A stretch of 64,000 bases of DNA, from NCBI RefSeq assembly GCF_002234675.1, contig NC_019880.2:22282289-22346288 (forward strand). The letters are read 5' to 3'. Every line of letters starts with the position of its first letter. The first letter of the stretch is position 1. This document shows positions 58,519-64,000 of the stretch, piece by piece. Source of the DNA: Oryzias latipes. Taxonomy: Eukaryota > Chordata > Actinopteri > Beloniformes > Adrianichthyidae. Below the pieces are notes generated by a model. The model saw only the letters and a program-made list of their open reading frames with translations, was not told the origin of the DNA and made no database searches. The position numbers and the translations under genes are program-made.

Positions 58519-61500
58519 TTATGTCTTTTTTTTCTTTTCCTCCAGCTGGATCTGTCCCATGAGGTCTTTAGCTTTGGCAACATACTTGGCTTTTTTTTTC
58601 CCTGCAAGGTGCTTCATGGTGATGAAGTCGTGTTCCAGGGCTTGACTTGGTGTGATTCTGCGTTGAGGATTGACCTCCAGCATGCGCTTGAGAAGGTCAA
58701 TGAAAGCCCTGTGGTCATCGTCATCATGGTCTTCATGAAGATCTTTCTGAATCTCAGTCATTTGATCAAGATCCATGAAATGATCCACATCTTCCAGCTC
58801 TTCTCCTGTGTCTTGAGTGTATTCATCAGGTGTCAGAAGCCTCCAGCCTGAATTACTGCCGTCATCATCCCAAGTGAAAAAGCCTTCTGTGAAATCTCCT
58901 GCATTAAGAAGGTCTTCTTCCGGTAAACCAAATATCTGCACCATTGCTCTGATGGTTTCATATTCAGTTTCACATGGAAAGGGATAATTTCCGTAGTACA
59001 AAGAGGCAAGTACAACTCCAAGTCCCCACATATCAATACTTTCATCCAAGGGGAGCCCCAGCAGAACTTCAGGTGCTCTGAATGGTGTTACTTGAATATT
59101 GGTTCCTTTCAGTAAATTCTTTGCCTTCATTGCAAAACCAAAATCTATTAGTTTTATCCTCAAAGATTCTTCTTCAGCAAACATAATGTTGTCCAATTTG
59201 ATATCCCCGTGTACCACACCGACGCTTTTGAGAGCATGGAGAGCCTGAAACATCTGCAGAGCAATAGCTCTGATGTTACATAGATCTGTGGGATCATCGT
59301 CCTCTAAACAATCACACAAGCATTCATCCAAGATGTCGTACACCAGGCAAACCACATTTTTATATGAGAAGCACTCGTAAAACTTGATTAAGTTGTTCTC
59401 ATCGGGATCCAAATCTTCGATTAGTTTCATTGCTTCCGACTCTTCCTTGCCTTTATTGACATCTTCAAGGATTTTAATGGCAAACATTTCCTGACTTCCC
59501 AATTTACTACATTTGGTGCCATAAGTCCCCTCCCCCAGAAATTTCTCAACTCTATAAGTTCCCAAATTTCCCACTAGTAATTGGCCTTTCTTTACACCAC
59601 AAGATTTGTTGTCTTTTTTTCTTCCACTTGACTCTTTTGCTTTGTCTTTGTCTGTCTGCAGATCTTCAGTCTTTTCCAAATTGTCCTGGAACACGGGTTT
59701 CTCACAGGAGTCAGAAGATGAGCTGTTAAGGCTGGAGTGACTTGAATGTTCATCTTCACTTCTAGTAGAAAGAACTTCAATCATGTCTACAATTTCACCA
59801 TCTAACACCAGTGATTCCAGGCTTTCACTAAAGGTTTCCCAGGATGAGGGGCTATCGCTGGAGTCACTTGATTGTTCATTTTCACTTCCAGCAGTCGGAA
59901 CTTCACTCACGTCTACAATTTCCACGTCTGATGATTTGAGGCTTTTATTGGAGGATCCACTCATGCTTGAACTAGAAGATGCTGAGGGATTTACTTGTGC
60001 TTCTGACGGCTGGGTTTTTCCCATGGCCTCTTCAGCTTTGCCAGCGTACACGGCCTTACTTTTTCCTGCAAGGTGTTTCATGGTGATGAAGTCGTGTTCG
60101 AGGGCTTGAATCGGCGTGATTCTGTTTTGAGGATTGACTTCCAGCATGTTCTTAAGAAGGTCAATGAAAGCTCTGTGGTCATCATCATCATGGGCTTCAA
60201 ACATATCCCGATGTTCATGAATCATTGCATCAAGGTTTATCACATGATTCTTTATTTCCACTTGTTGCCCTGTTGTTTCTGTGTATTCCTCTGGTGTGCA
60301 TAGTCTCCAGTCGCTGTTGTCCCTAGTGAAAAAGGCTGCTTTGTTCTTTGCCTTATGGAGAACTTCAGCTTCTGGTAAACCAAATATCTGCACCATAGCT
60401 CGTATTGTTTCATATTCTGTTTTTGATGGAAAAGGATAATTTCCAAAGTAAACACAGGCCAACACCACGCCAAGTGCCCACATGTCAACGCTTTCATCCA
60501 AAGGGAGACCCAGGATAACTTCAGGTGCTCTGAATGGAGTTACTTGGATATCGGTTTCGGTTGAAAGTTTCTTTGTCTCTACAGCCAGACCAAAGTCTAT
60601 GAGTTTTACATTCACTGAATCTGGATCCGTAAACATGATGTTGTCCAATGTTATGTCACAGTGTGCCACACCAATACTTTTCAGTGCTTTGAGAGCCTTA
60701 AGCAATTGCTGAGCAATGACTCTGATCAAACACAAGTGGGTCCGAGTAGACGAATCCCGCTTGTAGCTGTCAAACAGGCTTACATCTAAGAGCTCGTATA
60801 CTATACAGGTCACACTGTGAAATGTAAAGCATTCGAACATCTTAATCAGGTGGTTCTCATCAGGATCCAGGTCTTTGATCAGTTTCATCATTTCAAACTC
60901 TTCCTGTCCTGCTCTGGAACAATTCATGATTTTAATAGCGTAACATTCCTGACTCCCCAATTTCGTACATTTAACCACGTTTCCAAAGCTTCCATTTCCC
61001 AGGAATTCCTGAACTTTATAGATCCCCTGATTTCCATCCAAACAATGGCCTTCCATCAGCTTAAAGACTTTAGTTTTTCTCTTTCCTTTTCTTGACTCTA
61101 TTGCTTTGTCTTTGTCTGTCTGCAGATCTTCAGTCTTTTCCAAATTTTCCTGGAACACAGGTTTCTCACAGGAGTCAGAGGATGAGCTGTTAAGGCTGGA
61201 GTCACTTGATTGTTCATCTTCACTTTCAGCAGAAGAAACGTCACTCATGTCTACAGTTTCCCGGTCTGACATTGATGATTGGAGGCTTTTATTAGAGGAT
61301 CCACTCATGCTTGAACTAGAAGATGCTGAGGGATTTACTTGTGCTTCTGACGGCGGGGTCTTTCCCATGGCCTCTTCAGCTGTGCCAGCATACATTGCCT
61401 TACTTTTACCTGCAAGGTGTTTCATGGTGATGAAGTCGTGTTCGAGGGCTTGAATCGGCGTGATTCTGTTTTGAGGATTGACTTCCAGCATGTTCTTAAG

Positions 61501-62559
61501 AAGGTCAATGAAAGCTCTGTGGTCATCATCATCATGGGCTTCAAACATATCCCGATGTTCATGCATCATTGCATCAAGGTTTATCACATGATTCTTTATT
61601 TCCACTTGTTCCCCTGTTGTTTCTGTGTATTCCTCTGGTGTGCATAGTCTCCAGTTGCTGTTGTCCCTAGTGAAAAAGGCTGCTTTGTTCTTTGCCTTAT
61701 GGAGAACTTCAGCTTCTGGTAAACCAAATATCTGCACCATAGCTCGTATTGTTTCATATTCTGTTTCAGATGGAAAGGGATAATTTCCAAAGTAAACAGA
61801 GGCCAACACCATGCCAAGTGCCCACATGTCAACGCTTTCATCCAAAGGCAGACCAAGGATAACTTCAGGTGCTCTGAATGGAGTTACTTGGATTTTGGTT
61901 TCGGTTGAAAGTTTCTTTGTCTCTACAGCCAGACCAAAGTCTATGAGTTTTACATTCACTGAGTCTAGTTCCGCAAACATAATGTTGTCCAATTTTATGT
62001 CACAGTGTGCCACACCGATACTTTTGAGTGCTTTGAGAGCCTTAAGCAAATGCTGAGCAATGACTCTGATCCAACACAAGTGGACCAGCTGCACCTCATT
62101 CATCAAGGAATCATGAAGGTTTACGTCCAAGAGCTCGTACACTATGCAAGTCATATTTTGAAATGGGAACCATTCGTACATCTTAATCAGGTGGTTCTCA
62201 TCAGGATCCAGGTCTTTGATCAGTTTCATCATTTTAAACTCTCTCTCTCCTGCCCAGGAACTTTTCATGATTTTAATAGCGTAACATTCTGGACTCCCCA
62301 ATTTAGTACATTTTGCCACTTTTCCAAAACTTCCTTGTCCCAGGAATTCCTGAACTTTATAGATCCCCTGATTTCCAACTAAATAATGGCCTTCCATCAG
62401 CTCAAAGACTTCCATTTTTCTCCTTCCTTTTCTTGACATGTTTTCTTTCAGATTGTTCTTCAGATTGTCTTTCAGTTTTGAAGATTTAATCTTAGAAAAC
62501 AGTTGATCAAAAGTCTCTGAAAATGTCTCTGTCTCCTGAACCTTGAAATGTTTCTCCAT
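58519..62559 (-). CDS. Intronless HIPK-like protein with three tandem kinase domains (1346 aa)
   Basis: One uninterrupted frame from ATG (62559, context ttttccATGG) to stop. Domain 1 spans residues about 64-390, domain 2 about 510-835 and domain 3 about 1000-1325. Serine/acid-rich linkers separate them. Each keeps a Gly-rich loop, the beta-3 lysine (YAIKI, YAIKI, FAIKI), a helix-C Glu, DFG and APE (RAPEV). The catalytic loops are HCDIKLDN (about 185), HCDITLDN (about 631) and HGDIKLDN (about 1116): the HRD arginine is lost in all three, and the loop lysine is lost in domain 2. Domain 3 has a shortened Gly loop (LGEGTYG then TKCSK). RAPEVILGLPLDESVDMWAL matches HIPK/DYRK-type kinases, but the activation-loop SRYYRAPE tyrosines are replaced by TPFRAPE. 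Domains 1 and 2 are almost identical in the C-lobe; domain 3 is diverged. Substrates unknown. Confidence 0.9.
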   Translation of the reverse strand: MEKHFKVQETETFSETFDQLFSKIKSSKLKDNLKNNLKENMSRKGRRKMEVFELMEGHYLVGNQGIYKVQEFLGQGSFGKVAKCTKLGSPECYAIKIMKSSWAGEREFKMMKLIKDLDPDENHLIKMYEWFPFQNMTCIVYELLDVNLHDSLMNEVQLVHLCWIRVIAQHLLKALKALKSIGVAHCDIKLDNIMFAELDSVNVKLIDFGLAVETKKLSTETKIQVTPFRAPEVILGLPLDESVDMWALGMVLASVYFGNYPFPSETEYETIRAMVQIFGLPEAEVLHKAKNKAAFFTRDNSNWRLCTPEEYTETTGEQVEIKNHVINLDAMMHEHRDMFEAHDDDDHRAFIDLLKNMLEVNPQNRITPIQALEHDFITMKHLAGKSKAMYAGTAEEAMGKTPPSEAQVNPSASSSSSMSGSSNKSLQSSMSDRETVDMSDVSSAESEDEQSSDSSLNSSSSDSCEKPVFQENLEKTEDLQTDKDKAIESRKGKRKTKVFKLMEGHCLDGNQGIYKVQEFLGNGSFGNVVKCTKLGSQECYAIKIMNCSRAGQEEFEMMKLIKDLDPDENHLIKMFECFTFHSVTCIVYELLDVSLFDSYKRDSSTRTHLCLIRVIAQQLLKALKALKSIGVAHCDITLDNIMFTDPDSVNVKLIDFGLAVETKKLSTETDIQVTPFRAPEVILGLPLDESVDMWALGVVLACVYFGNYPFPSKTEYETIRAMVQIFGLPEAEVLHKAKNKAAFFTRDNSDWRLCTPEEYTETTGQQVEIKNHVINLDAMIHEHRDMFEAHDDDDHRAFIDLLKNMLEVNPQNRITPIQALEHDFITMKHLAGKSKAVYAGKAEEAMGKTQPSEAQVNPSASSSSSMSGSSNKSLKSSDVEIVDVSEVPTAGSENEQSSDSSDSPSSWETFSESLESLVLDGEIVDMIEVLSTRSEDEHSSHSSLNSSSSDSCEKPVFQDNLEKTEDLQTDKDKAKESSGRKKDNKSCGVKKGQLLVGNLGTYRVEKFLGEGTYGTKCSKLGSQEMFAIKILEDVNKGKEESEAMKLIEDLDPDENNLIKFYECFSYKNVVCLVYDILDECLCDCLEDDDPTDLCNIRAIALQMFQALHALKSVGVVHGDIKLDNIMFAEEESLRIKLIDFGFAMKAKNLLKGTNIQVTPFRAPEVLLGLPLDESIDMWGLGVVLASLYYGNYPFPCETEYETIRAMVQIFGLPEEDLLNAGDFTEGFFTWDDDGSNSGWRLLTPDEYTQDTGEELEDVDHFMDLDQMTEIQKDLHEDHDDDDHRAFIDLLKRMLEVNPQRRITPSQALEHDFITMKHLAGKKKAKYVAKAKDLMGQIQLEEKKKKT

Positions 62560-62578
62560 GGAAAATCAACATGTATAT

Positions 62579-62704
62579 ATGCATCAAGTATTGGTGCAAA
62601 ATGACATCATAAGCATCATTATGCATCAAGCAGTGATGCAAAATGACATCATAAGCATCATTATGCATCAAGCAGTGATGCAGAATGACATGATAACATG
62701 TATT
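62579..62704. repeat. 42-bp tandem repeat (3 copies) just upstream of the kinase gene
   Basis: Units start ATGCATCAAG at 62579, 62621 and 62663. Each contains the TGACATCAT (or, in the third, TGACATGAT) phrase, a CRE/AP-1-like word. The first unit starts 20 bp upstream of the start codon on the coding (minus) strand. Confidence 0.85.
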
Positions 62705-63900
62705 TATGATACAGGATGATGATGCAGAATGATGTCATACCAGGTCATTAATTGTGAGGAAATCCAAATGTGGAATGGTGATGTTTTCTGATGTCATTAC
62801 CAAACAGTTACATCATTCATAGAACCACAGCAGTCAGTTGTGCGCACGCATGGCCATCCAAGTCTGATTTCACAAGTCCTGTTACGTCACTACACCAGGC
62901 TCTTCAAAAAGCCCACCGCAACTGTTACTGGGACCACAGAAGAAGAAATGTAGGACTTGATTTTATCTGATCAATTTCATTATTTGCTCAGGCTGCACAT
63001 CTATATATTTTCTATAGATGCATTATTTGTTGTGTTTTTCAGAAATTAACCACTTTCTTACGTTAACTACAAGATCTTCTGGAGCAGATCATCAGGGCAT
63101 AGATCATTTATAAATCAAGGGCAGCTGAGGATGAAATATAAAAGAAGGAAGTTAATCAGTTTTGGTAAAAGAGTCTGTGAATGTTGATGCTTTAACCTAC
63201 AGGCAGTGGAACAGTACTAGCATACCGCTAATTGTCTTTGGTAGCTTTGGAGAAAAACACACTCCAGCTATTCTAAAGGATACTTAAACCACTACGTACT
63301 TACTTTTGCTATGACCTGGCACTACATATCTTTTCACAATTCACGTCAATAATATTCTTGTGCGACACATATTCTTGTGTTTAAAATAAACTCTCTCTCT
63401 CTGAAATTGGAACGAAAATCATTTTCTAGGCACTTTTTCGAGCAGAGCAGGAACCTCTTGGCTGCCGATTTTAGATTTTTTATGTAACAACTTTAGACTT
63501 TTTCTAGGGATTTTCCAACAATTTTTCATCTACCGGTACTTCTCATTCACAACAATTTTAAGAAAGAAACATTCAGAAACTTAGTTTTATTTTATTGGAA
63601 TTTCTTTAAATATGTTCTCCATCATCAGACACATGATACAAGAACATGTTAAAAATGCCAAAAATACTACTTTCAGTGGAGTGGTTTTTGAGTCTCTGGG
63701 GGTATTTGGGCAGAAACAGAGCTCTGTGGTTCTTTCCTTACTCTCAAACCTGCAGGTGTGGCTGTTGATGTTGTCACAATGATGAAGCCTGTAGGGCCAA
63801 AGAAAGCCTGAGTGACGATGAGGGAAACTGTTAAGCTCTCTGGTTCCTCCCCTTTTCTACAGAGAATAAATGGAATGAAGCACAGACCTTTATTTTGTTC
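62705..63900. other. Upstream region of the kinase gene, no gene recognised
   Basis: Includes a TTACGTCAC word at about 62883 (CRE-like). No coding frame with recognisable similarity. Confidence 0.45.
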
Positions 63901-63907
63901 CTGAGAG

Positions 63908-63950
63908 GAAAAGTGAAAGCTGTGTGGTTTTCAGCTCTGGTTTCAGTTTC
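63908..63950 (+). promoter_or_regulatory. IRF/ISRE-type motifs
   Basis: GAAAAGTGAAAG at 63908-63919 contains AANNGAAA, and TTTCAGTTTC at 63941-63950 is the inverse of GAAACTGAAA. Both fit interferon-regulatory-factor sites, and two within 43 bp is more than expected by chance. They sit directly in front of an ATG at 63961. Confidence 0.5.
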
Positions 63951-63960
63951 TGTCCCGGAC

Positions 63961-64000
63961 ATGAACGCTCCTGAATCCACTGTGTTCGGAGGAAAAGCTG
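63961..64000 (+). CDS. Possible start of a gene running off the window
   Basis: ATG at 63961 opens a frame (MNAPESTVFGGKA) to the window end, 13 codons. The only support is the pair of IRF/ISRE motifs upstream. The second motif ends 10 bp before the ATG, so either the 5' UTR is very short or this is not the true start. The product is not recognised. Confidence 0.25.
   Translation, partial: MNAPESTVFGGKA

Noticed and set aside
58609..62382. Plus-strand ORFs opposite the kinase gene
   Set aside because: They are antisense shadows. Near-identical pairs (60073 and 61417) only mirror the kinase domain duplication.

Overview
This window is vertebrate, and almost certainly teleost, nuclear DNA. 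It has spliced genes with GT..AG introns, long AT-rich intergenic DNA, microsatellites, and many layered L2 and L1 LINEs, tRNA-derived SINEs, hAT, piggyBac and Tc1-type DNA elements and LTR elements typical of fish. A ricefish/medaka-like or related percomorph genome is plausible, but the species cannot be fixed from the sequence alone. No rRNA or tRNA gene, CRISPR array or bacterial feature was seen.

Layout. 1-39 kb has no convincing host gene and is mostly transposon DNA: an L2 reverse transcriptase open to the window edge (1-870), a broken Tc1/mariner element (5.7-7.6 kb), and a three-layer nest at 11-16.4 kb (fold-back MITE, split by an L1, split by an LTR element with a large in-frame minisatellite). 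A second nest lies at 16.7-18.2 kb (MITE, hAT element, solo LTR). Further along are an L2 copy interrupted by a TTAA-flanked MITE (28.6-30.65 kb) and an L1 with 17-bp target duplications and a long G-rich 3' part (33.16-36.94 kb).

From 39 to 64 kb there are three host genes. (1) A three-exon GIMAP/AIG1-type gene on + (39594-43376) has a GTPase-like domain without a P-loop, a coiled coil, and a second domain with a P-loop. (2) A five-exon serine protease on - (48093-49697) reads as complement factor D and keeps the full catalytic triad. (3) An intronless 1346-codon gene on - (58519-62559) encodes three tandem HIPK-like kinase domains, the middle one lacking the catalytic-loop lysine. Between them lie a hAT MITE with an exact 8-bp target duplication, an apparently identical 565-bp tandem duplication, a hAT-transposase-derived pseudogene, and a 2.7-kb piggyBac-type element that retains only the N-terminus of its transposase and carries a SINE and another MITE.

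The last 100 bases hold two IRF/ISRE-type motifs just before an ATG, possibly the start of an interferon-responsive gene running off the window. GIMAP, factor D and this possible gene give the right-hand part an immune flavour, but a functional link between the three genes is only inference. The triple-kinase gene is the least ordinary object here.
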